Assembly: GCF_019931755.1 (NCBI RefSeq)
Contig: NZ_CP082918.1
Span: forward strand, 3,762,001 to 3,826,000
DNA from: Sutcliffiella horikoshii
Lineage (GTDB): Bacteria > Bacillota > Bacilli > Bacillales > Bacillaceae_I
Direction: 5' to 3'
Length of the DNA: 64,000 bases
The notes beneath the pieces are model-generated. The model saw only the letters and a list, made by a program, of their open reading frames with translations. It did no database searches and was not told the origin of the DNA. A program made the position numbers and the translations under genes. This document shows, one piece after another, positions 9,219 through 17,769 of this stretch; the first letter of the stretch is position 1; every line of letters begins with the position of its first letter.

Positions 9219-10115
9219 TCAGTTCTTCTCTACTGCATGTCCGCCGAATTCGTTGCGGAGGGCGGCTACTACTTTTCCGGAGAATGTGTCTGGCTCTAGT
9301 GAGCGGTAGCGCATCATTAGGGATAGGGCGATGACTGGTGCTGCGGCTTGGAGGTCGAGGGCTGTCTCTACTGTCCATTTACCCTCACCGGATGAATGCA
9401 TAACGCCCTTGATTCCTTCTAATCTCGCATCTTTGCTGAATGCATTTTCTGTGAGTTCCATCAACCATGAGCGTACGACAGATCCGTTGTTCCAAACTCT
9501 CGCAACTTTTTCATAGTCAAAATCGAAATCACTTTTTTCTAGGATGTCGAAGCCTTCAGCAATCGCTTGCATCATGCCGTACTCCACACCATTGTGGACC
9601 ATTTTCAAGAAGTGACCGCTGCCGGATTTTCCAGCATATAAGTAGCCGTTTTCTACACAAATATCTTGGAATAATGTTTCAACGTGTTTGAACGCTTCTT
9701 CATTTCCGCCGACCATTGTGCAAGCTCCGTTGCGAGCCCCTTCCATTCCGCCGCTTGTCCCTACATCCAAGTAGTGGACTCCTTTTGCGGCAAGCTCTTC
9801 CGCACGCTTTAACGTATCTTTGTAGTTGGAGTTTCCGCCATCGATGATGATGTCTCCCTCTGTTACGAAACTAGTAATCTCTGAGAGCACATTTTCTGTG
9901 ATCTCACCAGCCGGCACCATCATCCATACCACTTTCGGTGATTCCAGTTTACCTAATGCTTCCTCGATGGAGTAAGCACCGATTGCACCAGCCTGTTCGC
10001 TTTTGACAACGTTTTCATTATCAACATCAAAAGCAACTACTTCATGCTTGTTATCTATTAAGTTTAATGTAAGGTTATAACCCATCTTGCCTAATCCTAT
10101 CATTGCTAGTTTCAT
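9219..10115 (-). CDS. gnd: 6-phosphogluconate dehydrogenase, short type
   Basis: Oxidatively decarboxylates 6-phosphogluconate to ribulose 5-phosphate, completing gluconate entry into the pentose phosphate pathway. The N-terminal Rossmann motif GLGKMGYN is at residues 7-14. The substrate-site signatures DVGTSGGMEGARNGA and HNGVEYGMMQ are present. At 298 residues it is the short form (about 300 aa) rather than the ~470-residue GntZ/GndA form; such forms are often NAD-linked, which is an inference here. It is the first gene of the gnd-gntP-gntK set and is divergent from an RpiR regulator. Confidence 0.93.
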   Translation of the reverse strand: MKLAMIGLGKMGYNLTLNLIDNKHEVVAFDVDNENVVKSEQAGAIGAYSIEEALGKLESPKVVWMMVPAGEITENVLSEITSFVTEGDIIIDGGNSNYKDTLKRAEELAAKGVHYLDVGTSGGMEGARNGACTMVGGNEEAFKHVETLFQDICVENGYLYAGKSGSGHFLKMVHNGVEYGMMQAIAEGFDILEKSDFDFDYEKVARVWNNGSVVRSWLMELTENAFSKDARLEGIKGVMHSSGEGKWTVETALDLQAAAPVIALSLMMRYRSLEPDTFSGKVVAALRNEFGGHAVEKN

Positions 10116-10180
10116 AAAAATTGAAACTCCCTTCTTCAGTCAAAACTATTAAATAGAAAAATATTTTTTGTCTTGTTCCT

Positions 10181-10209
10181 ATTATGAAAAAAAATTCCCC
10201 AAAATGCAA
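10181..10209 (-). promoter_or_regulatory. Sigma-A promoter of gnd
   Basis: On the minus strand, a TTGCAT -35 (10209-10204) and a CATAAT -10 (10186-10181) are separated by exactly 17 nt. They lie 66 bp before the gnd start and the -35 is inside the cre site. Confidence 0.65.
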
Positions 10210-10220
10210 GCGTTATCAAA
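10203..10220. promoter_or_regulatory. CcpA catabolite-responsive element (cre)
   Basis: AATGCAAGCGTTATCAAA fits the cre consensus WWTGNAARCGNWWWCAWW at every position. Because it overlaps the -35 box of the gnd promoter, CcpA bound here should repress gluconate use when glucose is present. The functional effect is inferred. Confidence 0.8.
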
Positions 10221-10225
10221 AAATA

Positions 10226-10244
10226 GTTTCTTTTTTTTTGAAAC
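10226..10244. promoter_or_regulatory. Inverted repeat, possible RpiR operator
   Basis: GTTTC and GAAAC flank a T9 spacer between the divergent gnd and regulator genes. RpiR-family repressors usually bind such short inverted repeats in the shared gap. The assignment is weak because the arms are short. Confidence 0.35.
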
Positions 10245-10289
10245 CTCTTTATGATAGATAGTAGATTACTATTTCTGGAGGGTCGCACC

Positions 10290-11147
10290 ATGAACAGACA
10301 AGAATCGCAATACTGCATGATGCGCATACGTTCCCACTATCCACAATTCAGGGGGAAGGAGCAAGTCATCGCGGACTATATCCTCAATAATCCACAAAAA
10401 ATTGTCCACAGCACCATCAACCAGGTTGCCGATGATCTCGGTGTAGCCGACTCCACCGTATTCCGTTTTTGCCAGCGAATCGGCTTTAAAGGCTATCAGG
10501 CGATGAAGATTGCACTCGCAACGGAAATTGTGGAGCCTATTCAAGATATTCATGAAAATATCATGGAACATGACAGCGAAAAAACGATCGCGGAAAAAGT
10601 TTTCCGATCCAATATAAAAACGCTTGAAGATACGTTAAAAATCCTAGATGATCAAGCTTTTCACCAGGTGATCAGCGCCATTCTCGGGGCCCGGAAGGTT
10701 GAGTTGTTCGGAAGTGGAGGATCCAATGTCATCGCCATGGACGCCTATCATAAACTTATTCGCACAGGTATTTCGGTGAACGTTCAGTCTGACACTCACA
10801 TGCAGCTTATGTCTGCCAGTCAACTGACAGATGAAGACGTGGCCATCATCATTTCTCATACTGGTGCATCCAAGGATATGATGCACATTCTTGAAGTGGT
10901 GAAAGCAAGTGGAGTGAAGACAATCGGCATCACCAACTTTGCAAAGTCTCCGTTGAGTCAAGGAGTGGACATCGCACTGTACACGATGTCTGAAGAGACC
11001 GATTACAGATCAGAAGCATTGGCCTCCCGAATCGCTCAGCTTGCCATGATTGATGCCATTTATGTGAATGTGCTCATGGCGAAGAAGGATGAGGGAAAAG
11101 AGGCACTGCAAAAGGTTCGTGCGGCGATATCAGTGAAGCGAGTTTAG
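10290..11147 (+). CDS. RpiR/MurR-family transcriptional regulator of the gluconate genes
   Basis: A 285-residue DNA-binding regulator with an N-terminal RpiR helix-turn-helix (residues ~1-80, including VADDLGVADSTVFRFCQRIG) and a C-terminal SIS sugar-phosphate-binding domain (~120-260, with GSGGSNVIAMDAYHKLIRTG and ISHTGASKD). The start at 10290 follows GGAGGG by 7 nt. Divergence from gnd implies that it controls gnd-gntP-gntK in response to a phosphorylated intermediate such as 6-phosphogluconate; that effector is inferred. B. subtilis uses the GntR-type GntR for this job, so the regulator type differs. Confidence 0.9.
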   Translation: MNRQESQYCMMRIRSHYPQFRGKEQVIADYILNNPQKIVHSTINQVADDLGVADSTVFRFCQRIGFKGYQAMKIALATEIVEPIQDIHENIMEHDSEKTIAEKVFRSNIKTLEDTLKILDDQAFHQVISAILGARKVELFGSGGSNVIAMDAYHKLIRTGISVNVQSDTHMQLMSASQLTDEDVAIIISHTGASKDMMHILEVVKASGVKTIGITNFAKSPLSQGVDIALYTMSEETDYRSEALASRIAQLAMIDAIYVNVLMAKKDEGKEALQKVRAAISVKRV

Positions 11148-11162
11148 GCTTCACACAAAAAA

Positions 11163-11199
11163 ACACGGAAGTCATCAAAGTGACTTTCGTGTTTTTTTC
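11163..11199. terminator. Bidirectional terminator, rpiR-type gene / DUF1646 gene
   Basis: ACACGGAAGTCA and TGACTTTCGTGT (one mismatch) form a 12-bp stem with a 6-nt loop. T-runs follow in both directions. Confidence 0.9.
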
Positions 11200-11203
11200 A
11201 GTA

Positions 11204-12211
11204 CTATATGACAATAAAATAATAAATCACCATCGCACCAAGTCCAACAGGAACCCCATGCCTTGCCCACTCTTTACTTGTAATCCCAAGCTTTCCCGCA
11301 GCGATGATATTGGGAATATTCCCAGGCACCAACATTCCCCCACTTATCATGAGACCAAGCAAAATCACCCGGATGACTGCCGGATCCAGTTCGGCACTGA
11401 TTTCTGCAGCCGCAAGTGTCGCATTATCCAAGATGGCAGATGACATATTGAACCAGTACAAAACAGAAGGATCCATTCCTAAAAAGTAGGTAGAGACAAA
11501 TGGTTCAAATCCCGCACCAAGAAAAGTCAATCCCATTACAAAGAAGTAGATTTTCAAGCCGCGAAGAAAAATTTCTTCATAGCTTTCCCTGTCCTTCACA
11601 CTCCGCACCATTTCGTTAGCTCCTGGTGCTTTCACCATGAAGGCAGCAAGCAAGCCGAACAAGAATAAAGATAAGAGGACATCCTTGCCAATCAACCTGA
11701 ATAGGTAAAAGAAATCCCCGTTCAACTTACTGATTGTCACGATGGATAATGGCTCCCCAATCGGCGTCAGCGCTGCACCAAGTCCTATGGAAAAACAAGC
11801 AAGGACTGTAAGCCTTATTTGCTCTCTTTTTTCAAGATCAAGCCCTACCACGATGAATACTAATAGGAGCGCAGCGATAATTGCTGTAATGACACTAGAA
11901 ATTAATCCAAGAAACACAACAAGTAAAAAGATAAATAACTTAAATGGGATTTTATTTTTCAAAAAGCGAAGAATTCGGCTAAATGGCATCTGCAACCATC
12001 TGAAAACCAGTCCCGCCATTAGGACTGCAAGCGAAATTAAGATTGGATCGGTTGCGGCGATGAAGAACAGCTGTTCATTGTATACTCCACTTACCATACT
12101 AGCAAGTATCCCCATGCTTAACAGGAAAACTTCCATATTATCTTCTATTTTTTTGACAAGTAAAGGTCCCAATAAAACGACCAGAAAAATCGATATCAAT
12201 CCGAAATCCAT
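11204..12211 (-). CDS. DUF1646-family predicted cation transporter
   Basis: A 335-residue integral membrane protein with about ten hydrophobic segments. Motifs such as GLGAALTPIGEPLSIVTISK and SSAILDNATLAAAEIS, with a GNIPNIIAA segment near the C-terminus, match the DUF1646 family. That family is distantly related to the ArsB/NhaD ion-transporter superfamily and is usually annotated as a predicted cation transporter. The substrate is unknown. It converges on the RpiR-type gene and is separate from the gluconate genes. Confidence 0.8.
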   Translation of the reverse strand: MDFGLISIFLVVLLGPLLVKKIEDNMEVFLLSMGILASMVSGVYNEQLFFIAATDPILISLAVLMAGLVFRWLQMPFSRILRFLKNKIPFKLFIFLLVVFLGLISSVITAIIAALLLVFIVVGLDLEKREQIRLTVLACFSIGLGAALTPIGEPLSIVTISKLNGDFFYLFRLIGKDVLLSLFLFGLLAAFMVKAPGANEMVRSVKDRESYEEIFLRGLKIYFFVMGLTFLGAGFEPFVSTYFLGMDPSVLYWFNMSSAILDNATLAAAEISAELDPAVIRVILLGLMISGGMLVPGNIPNIIAAGKLGITSKEWARHGVPVGLGAMVIYYFIVI

Positions 12212-12341
12212 TTTTCACACTCCCGCTGTCTGTAGAAATTCTTTAGATAACGGTTCATGTATATGCAGTTATTGGACAAACATTCCTGTGTAAACAAAGA
12301 AGAGACATGCGCTCACATAGGCCATGTCTCTTTAAAAATAA

Positions 12342-13541
12342 CTATACAGCTTCCGTCTGCTTCCACTTCTTCCCGACTTGTACGAACAGTAATCCCAATT
12401 CATGGTGGTCACCTTCGTATAAGGCAGTTTGGGCAAAACGGGCTTCACCGTTTGCATCCACGACTTGCAGTTTGCAAAAAGCCCTGTTTTGTTGAAGTGC
12501 TTCGTAAAAATTCGAAACGGTATTTACCGGTATATTGTTTACTTTTGTAATTACTTCTCCAATTTGGAGGTTCATTTTCTCAGCCGGACTATCCGGAATC
12601 ACCCCAAGAATGACCAATCCTTTGTCACGTTGAACAAAGATCGGCTGGTGCTTCTCGTCCTCTGTTTTGGCCCTATAATTCAGCCATTCCCTACCTACTA
12701 CAGCAAAGACTGCTGCAAGGATGGAGGCATTTTCCCACCATAAGCTGCCAACTCCAGTCAATACTACCACTACGGCAAGCAGAACCAATTGTCTACCTAC
12801 AATCGGGATCGCATCTAGCGGTAAGCTTGCTTTTAGTCGTTGATAATAACCCATACTGAATGGAACAAGCCACAAGGAAAGAGTTTGATCTCCCAATTGC
12901 AGGACAGGCCACCATTCAAAGCTTGTCTCGATTCCTCCAGCACCAACAGGCACGAATAAGAATAACGGAAGAATCCATACTCTCTGGACAACATGTGTAC
13001 CTACCGGCAGCCCACGCTTACTTTTCTGAAGCTGTGGAGAGGTCTGGACGGGTGCCTGCTTCCAGACAAACATTCCTTCAGCAACCATGATTATCCCCAT
13101 CAGTATGGCAAGTGTCGGCAAATGTGTTGCTTCAACAGATTCAGCCAAGCGCTGAAAAATGGTGACACCAGTCTCCAATTTTGGAACAAGCACAACTGCC
13201 AAAATAGTAAACCCGAATATGTAGGCAGTAGAAAGCCATCTCGGCTTAATGAAGAGGGTAAAAATGATGCTAAAGAAACTAAGGATTACGATCGTTCCAA
13301 AAGGAATGATCACTCCCAAACCAATTGTCAGCACAGATAAAGCGAGTCCAACCAAAAGACTCTTGGAGGCCTTTTGAAACTCCGTCAGGCCGTATTCCAC
13401 TCGTATATGAAAGTCATGGCGTTCTCTTTTGACGCGAAAATACCCCAATACTACTGCAACGGCTAAGGTTACATAAAGGACAGGGTGGATGAAAAGGCGT
13501 CCCACTCCTATCAGCAATTCCCAAAACCATGAATCCATCAC
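12342..13541 (-). CDS. minJ: MinJ, polar division-site selection protein
   Basis: A 399-residue membrane protein with several N-terminal transmembrane segments and a C-terminal PDZ domain (about residues 290-390, with LGVIPDSPAEKMNLQIGEVI). This is the architecture of MinJ (YvjD), which bridges DivIVA and MinD at the poles, and gene order next to ctpB agrees. The GTG at 13541 is preceded by AGGCGGTGATC, a near-complete Shine-Dalgarno; the ATG three bases later is equally possible. A terminator separates it from ctpB upstream, so it should have its own promoter. Confidence 0.9.
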   Translation of the reverse strand: MMDSWFWELLIGVGRLFIHPVLYVTLAVAVVLGYFRVKRERHDFHIRVEYGLTEFQKASKSLLVGLALSVLTIGLGVIIPFGTIVILSFFSIIFTLFIKPRWLSTAYIFGFTILAVVLVPKLETGVTIFQRLAESVEATHLPTLAILMGIIMVAEGMFVWKQAPVQTSPQLQKSKRGLPVGTHVVQRVWILPLFLFVPVGAGGIETSFEWWPVLQLGDQTLSLWLVPFSMGYYQRLKASLPLDAIPIVGRQLVLLAVVVVLTGVGSLWWENASILAAVFAVVGREWLNYRAKTEDEKHQPIFVQRDKGLVILGVIPDSPAEKMNLQIGEVITKVNNIPVNTVSNFYEALQQNRAFCKLQVVDANGEARFAQTALYEGDHHELGLLFVQVGKKWKQTEAV

Positions 13542-13590
13542 CCGATCACCGCCTAAACATACAAACTTTCCTTTTATTTTACCACAAAAA

Positions 13591-13620
13591 AGTCAGCTCC
13601 CACCATAGCGGGAGCTGACT
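13591..13620 (-). terminator. ctpB terminator
   Basis: AGTCAGCTCCC and GGGAGCTGACT are perfect inverted repeats. On the minus strand the hairpin is followed by T6. Confidence 0.9.
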
Positions 13621-13628
13621 GTGATAAT

Positions 13629-15107
13629 TTATTTCAGCAATGTTTTGATTGCCTCTTTCAGTTGTACGTCGTTCTCTTTCGCGCGTACCGCTTCAAGGAG
13701 TTGTGCTTGCAGCTGTTCTGCTGTCTGTGTGTCAACTTTTCCAGATGTGGATAAGTCATTTTCAGCTTGGAAAGACTTCACGGCATCTTCCGTTTCCTTG
13801 CTGAAATAACCATCTTCACGTCCTGGATCAAAGCCAAGTCCTTTCAACATCACTTGTACATTCTTTACTTTTTCACTATTTGTATCAAGGGCCAGCTCTT
13901 CATCTTCTTCCATGTTGATTGGATTCGCATAGAAGTAGTCCGGCTGTTTGACAGGTACTGTCGGCTCCACACCATCGTTATGAATCCAGTTCCCATCAGG
14001 TGTTAACCACTTATAAAGAGTCAGCTTCAGGTTACTGCCATCACCAAGTTCTAATGCTTGCTGAACAGTTCCTTTACCGAAAGAAGCATCCCCTACCACT
14101 TCATAGTTGCCTGCTTCTTTTAACGCACCTGCTAAAATTTCTGAAGCAGACGCACTTCCTTTATCAATCAAGGTCACGATTTCATATGGTTTTTTCTCAG
14201 TCAAAGAGGAGAAGAAACGCTGTTTTTCCCCATCACGCTGTTCAATTTGCACATACGGCTTTTCCTTTGTTACAAGCTCAGCAGCAATAATCTGAACTTG
14301 ATCTAAAAGGCCACCTGGGTTACCGCGGACATCGACTACCAAGCCATCAATGTTCTGCTCTTCCAGTGCTGCCAACCGCTCTTGAAAGTCTTTCCCGGTA
14401 TCTTGTGAGAAGGAAGTAATCTGGATGTACCCAACTTTCTTTCCATCTTGTTCGATTGTTTCAGAATACACCGTTTCAATCGGAATCGTATCGCGTGTCA
14501 CGTCTACATTGAACGGTTCCTGCACGCCGGGACGCTGAATTTCAAGTGTCACAACAGTCCCTTTTTCCCCACGGATTTTAAGTACTGCCTCGTATAAATC
14601 CAAGCCTTCTATGTCTTCGTCATCTACTTTGAGGATTTGGTCATTTGGTTGCAGTCCAGCCTTTTCAGCAGGGGATCCTCGGAATGGAGACACAATGGTC
14701 ACCTTACCGTTCTGCATGCCGACTTCTGCCCCTATTCCTTCAAAAGATGATTCGAGTGACTGTGTAAATTGCTCTGCCGTATCTTTATCCATATACACGG
14801 AGTATGGATCCTCCAATGTATTGACCATCCCTTGTATGGCGCCTTGTATAAGTTTTTCTGATTCAGTTTCCTCCACATAGCGAGAAGAAATAAGTTCATA
14901 TGCCTGTTGAATTTTTTCCATCTGTGCCGCCGTTTGTTTCGGCGATTCCTGCGGTGCAGCTTGCTCTGTGTTATCAGTGAGAGGATTTTGCACGGAAGGT
15001 ACCGCTGCAGCTGGTCCATGGCCGAACCACTGTAATCCTGCATACATTCCTGCCGCTCCAACTAGAACTGATACAACCATTAATACTGTAACAATTTTGC
15101 GATTCAT
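13629..15107 (-). CDS. ctpB: CtpB, S41-family carboxy-terminal processing protease
   Basis: A membrane-anchored, secreted PDZ protease. In B. subtilis CtpB helps activate sigma-K by cleaving SpoIVFA. The 492-residue protein has an N-terminal membrane anchor (residues ~5-25), a PDZ domain (~125-200), an S41 core and a C-terminal peptidoglycan-binding domain (~410-475). The catalytic Ser-Lys-Gln set is seen as S320 (DKGSASASEI), K345 (FGKGTVQ) and Q349, with the family's 25- and 4-residue spacing. GAGGAGG precedes the ATG at 15107. Confidence 0.95.
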   Translation of the reverse strand: MNRKIVTVLMVVSVLVGAAGMYAGLQWFGHGPAAAVPSVQNPLTDNTEQAAPQESPKQTAAQMEKIQQAYELISSRYVEETESEKLIQGAIQGMVNTLEDPYSVYMDKDTAEQFTQSLESSFEGIGAEVGMQNGKVTIVSPFRGSPAEKAGLQPNDQILKVDDEDIEGLDLYEAVLKIRGEKGTVVTLEIQRPGVQEPFNVDVTRDTIPIETVYSETIEQDGKKVGYIQITSFSQDTGKDFQERLAALEEQNIDGLVVDVRGNPGGLLDQVQIIAAELVTKEKPYVQIEQRDGEKQRFFSSLTEKKPYEIVTLIDKGSASASEILAGALKEAGNYEVVGDASFGKGTVQQALELGDGSNLKLTLYKWLTPDGNWIHNDGVEPTVPVKQPDYFYANPINMEEDEELALDTNSEKVKNVQVMLKGLGFDPGREDGYFSKETEDAVKSFQAENDLSTSGKVDTQTAEQLQAQLLEAVRAKENDVQLKEAIKTLLK

Positions 15108-15271
15108 GAAAGCTCCTCCTCATCCTATACCCCGTACCGAACGATAGATATGACGCAATTGTACCATAGCCGGCGTTGGTTGAAAATTATTAAAACTTAT
15201 GTAAGTGGCTAAGGTGCGGGGGACGTTCTTAGAAAGCCTGTCCCACTTGCCAATATTCCTCGTTCCTGAAG

Positions 15272-15306
15272 CAAAAGGCATCACACAGGGAGTGTAATGC
15301 CTTTTA
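15272..15306. terminator. Hairpin in the gap between the M23 hydrolase and ctpB genes
   Basis: AAAGGCAT and ATGCCTTT flank imperfect inner arms (CACAC/GTGTA). It is terminator-like but has only a short T-run. The ~320-bp gap 15108-15426 otherwise holds the terminator at 15379. Confidence 0.55.
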
Positions 15307-15378
15307 TAGTGTAAGTATATGTGATGAGCGGGGATATTATGTGAAGGAATCTGGAAAAGTAAAGGAGAGCACAAAAAA

Positions 15379-15416
15379 ACACAACCCCGCCGTCTAGACT
15401 AACGGCGAGATTGTGT
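15379..15416 (-). terminator. Terminator of the M23 hydrolase gene
   Basis: ACACAATCTCGCCG and CGGCGGGGTTGTGT (minus strand) form a long stem with G-T pairs, followed by T7. Confidence 0.9.
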
Positions 15417-15426
15417 TGGTTATAAA

Positions 15427-16770
15427 TTAAAAGTTGATATAAGATGCAGGGTTCACTGCGTTGGATTTTGATCCATTCCAAGAACCTTTGTGCAATTCAA
15501 AGTGCAAGTGAGGTCCAGTTGAGAATCCAGTGTTCCCCATGTTACCGATGAATTGACCTTTAGATACGGATTGACCTGCACTTACTCCTAAACTTTCCAA
15601 GTGAGCATAAACAGTTGTCCATGTTTGACCATCAATGTAATGCGTGATGAAAACTACATTCCCATAAGAGCTGGAGTAGTAAGCTTGGAATACTGTACCG
15701 CTTCCTGCTGCTACTACAGGTACATTTCCGCTTCTACCGTTTTTCCCAACATCGATACCATAGTGCTGGGAGCCCCAACGAGTACCGAAGCCAGAAGTTA
15801 CACTACCAGTTGTCGGTCTTGTCCAAGATCCGGATGAAACTGGTGGTGGCGGTGAAGAAACTTGAGTTGGTGGTGGTGCCGGCTTACCTGCAGCTTTTGC
15901 AGCTGCAGCTGCAGCCTCTTGTTCTTTACGTTGTTGCTCTTCCAGGCGTTTTCTTTCCGCCTCTTGTTTTGCGCGTTCCTCTGCTTCGCGTTTAGCGCGC
16001 TCTTCCGCAGCTTTAATTTCAGCACGGATTGCTTTTTCTTGAGAAGCTAATACTTCTGCTTCATTTTCAAGTTCATGAATTTCATGCATTGTTTCTTTTT
16101 CTTTTTTCTTCAATTCAGCAAGTAGCTTATCTTTTTCTGCTATCTGACCTTTTAATTGAACTTCCATATTCTCTAAATCAACTAGTTGTTGTTCCAATGA
16201 AGCCAGTTGCTCACGCATTTCTAGTTGTTTTGCTTCAAGTTCTTTCATGTCATTTTGATGAGCTTGTAGAATATCACGATCGGCTTGAACAATTGTTGCT
16301 ACCGCACCAACGCGGTCCAGAAAATCTCCAAAGCTTTGTGCACCTAATAATACGTCTAAGTAGTTCACGGCTCCTCCACCCTGTTGGAAGGAACGAGCGC
16401 GATCTTCTAGAAGCTCATTTCTTTTAGCAATACGCTCTTTAAGTACTTCTATTTCTTCTTTAAGTTTTTCAATATCTTTACGAGTTGTATCTATTTCTTC
16501 TTTTTTACCACTGATTTTATTTTTTGTTTCTGCAACAGCTTTATCAAGGCGTTCTACTTCTGCTCTTATCTCCGCTTGCTCAGCCTGCAGCTCACTAACC
16601 TCATTTTTCTTTTCAGTTCTTGTAGATTCATTTGATGATTGTTGATCCTTTACTTCGTTAAGCTTTTGTTGCATTTCGTTCGCAAAAGCTTTTTCAGATA
16701 GTCCCGAAGCGAAGAATCCGGAAAAGCCAATGACTGCAGCAATAGCGATTGTACCAATCTTTCTTCTCAT
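15427..16770 (-). CDS. Secreted coiled-coil M23 (LytM-type) peptidoglycan hydrolase next to ftsEX
   Basis: A 447-residue secreted wall hydrolase. It has a signal peptide (cleavage near AFA-NE, residue ~31), a long CwlO/PcsB-like coiled-coil region (~32-270, with GGGAVNYLDVLLGAQSFGDF), an E/R/K- then A-rich segment, a P/S-rich linker and a C-terminal M23 endopeptidase domain (~320-447). The zinc motifs HYGID and HLHFEL are intact, so it should be catalytically active, unlike EnvC-type activators. It lies just downstream of ftsE-ftsX, which suggests FtsEX controls its activity. In B. subtilis the FtsEX-controlled enzyme is CwlO, which has the same kind of coiled coil but an NlpC/P60 catalytic domain. 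Confidence 0.93.
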   Translation of the reverse strand: MRRKIGTIAIAAVIGFSGFFASGLSEKAFANEMQQKLNEVKDQQSSNESTRTEKKNEVSELQAEQAEIRAEVERLDKAVAETKNKISGKKEEIDTTRKDIEKLKEEIEVLKERIAKRNELLEDRARSFQQGGGAVNYLDVLLGAQSFGDFLDRVGAVATIVQADRDILQAHQNDMKELEAKQLEMREQLASLEQQLVDLENMEVQLKGQIAEKDKLLAELKKKEKETMHEIHELENEAEVLASQEKAIRAEIKAAEERAKREAEERAKQEAERKRLEEQQRKEQEAAAAAAKAAGKPAPPPTQVSSPPPPVSSGSWTRPTTGSVTSGFGTRWGSQHYGIDVGKNGRSGNVPVVAAGSGTVFQAYYSSSYGNVVFITHYIDGQTWTTVYAHLESLGVSAGQSVSKGQFIGNMGNTGFSTGPHLHFELHKGSWNGSKSNAVNPASYINF

Positions 16771-16875
16771 CCCTTACTTCCCCCTAAACTCTTATGTACC
16801 CTGACAGGAACAAATTGGTTGTTCCAATCAGGTTTTCTGTATTTTCTAAGCGGGTAATACAATTATAGTAATCTC

Positions 16876-17769
16876 TTACACTCGTAGGAATTTCCGAACG
16901 GACATCATGCTTCCCCACATACCGATAAACGCACCAATTGCAATTAAGATTCCAATGACTTGGAATGCGAATGGGTAAAACGGAAGCAACTGAATAAATG
17001 TACCTTGAATTCTTGGTTGAACAAGATCTATTAAATAATAGTAGGATGTTAGGATAATCCCAATCGGTACGAATGAACCGAGAATTCCTAACCACAATCC
17101 TTCTAAAAAGAACGGCCAACGGATGAATCCGTTTGTTGCTCCAACCAATTTCATAATTTCAATTTCTTTTCTTCGTGCAAATATGGTGATTTTGATCGTG
17201 TTGGATATGAGGAACATTGCCGTAAATACTAGTCCAAGAATAAGGGCCAGTCCAACGTTTCTCGCAATCTCAAACACTTTAAACAATCTTTCCACCGTTT
17301 CTGCACCATAGATAACTTTATGTGTAAATTCCAGCTCGTCAATTTTCTTGGCTGCTGTAATGGTTTCTTGTGGTGTTGCTGTCTTAATAATGAAAACATC
17401 ATATAGCGGATTGTTTTGTTCAAACAGCTCAAATGCTCCGCCGTCTTCTCCAAAACTATCTACCAATCCTTTTAACTCTTCTTCTTTGGATGAAAAGTCG
17501 ACTGTTTCCACTTCAGGTAAGTTTTGTATCTGCTGTTTTAAAACTTCTTGATCTTCCTTATTGGCTGTAAGGTCAATATGAACCCGAATTTCTACATCAC
17601 TTTCAATTTCCGATGCGACATTGTTCAAGTTCATCATTAGTACAAGGAATACTCCAACTAATAGGAGAGTAACCGTCACAGCACTGACAGATGCAAATGT
17701 CATCCATCCGTTACGAGCTAAGCTTTTAAAACTTTCCTTAAAGTGTCGCAGTAGAGTTCTAGGCTTCAT
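16876..17769 (-). CDS. ftsX: FtsX, membrane subunit of the FtsEX complex
   Basis: A 297-residue polytopic membrane protein that passes the FtsE ATPase signal to extracellular wall hydrolases. It has four transmembrane segments: one after the N-terminal cytoplasmic part, then a large extracellular loop (about residues 50-165), then three near the C-terminus. ARRKEIEIMKLVGATNGFIR is the family's conserved cytoplasmic motif. The start at 17769 (MKPRTLLRHF) matches B. subtilis FtsX; a longer frame exists but this ATG follows GAGGGGG. It overlaps ftsE by 11 nt, so the two are translationally coupled. Confidence 0.96.
   Translation of the reverse strand: MKPRTLLRHFKESFKSLARNGWMTFASVSAVTVTLLLVGVFLVLMMNLNNVASEIESDVEIRVHIDLTANKEDQEVLKQQIQNLPEVETVDFSSKEEELKGLVDSFGEDGGAFELFEQNNPLYDVFIIKTATPQETITAAKKIDELEFTHKVIYGAETVERLFKVFEIARNVGLALILGLVFTAMFLISNTIKITIFARRKEIEIMKLVGATNGFIRWPFFLEGLWLGILGSFVPIGIILTSYYYLIDLVQPRIQGTFIQLLPFYPFAFQVIGILIAIGAFIGMWGSMMSVRKFLRV

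Noticed and set aside
9049..9309. Plus-strand ORF across copy B of the repeat and the gnd end
   Set aside because: It overlaps a structured repeat and a real gene in antisense and lacks a plausible start site.
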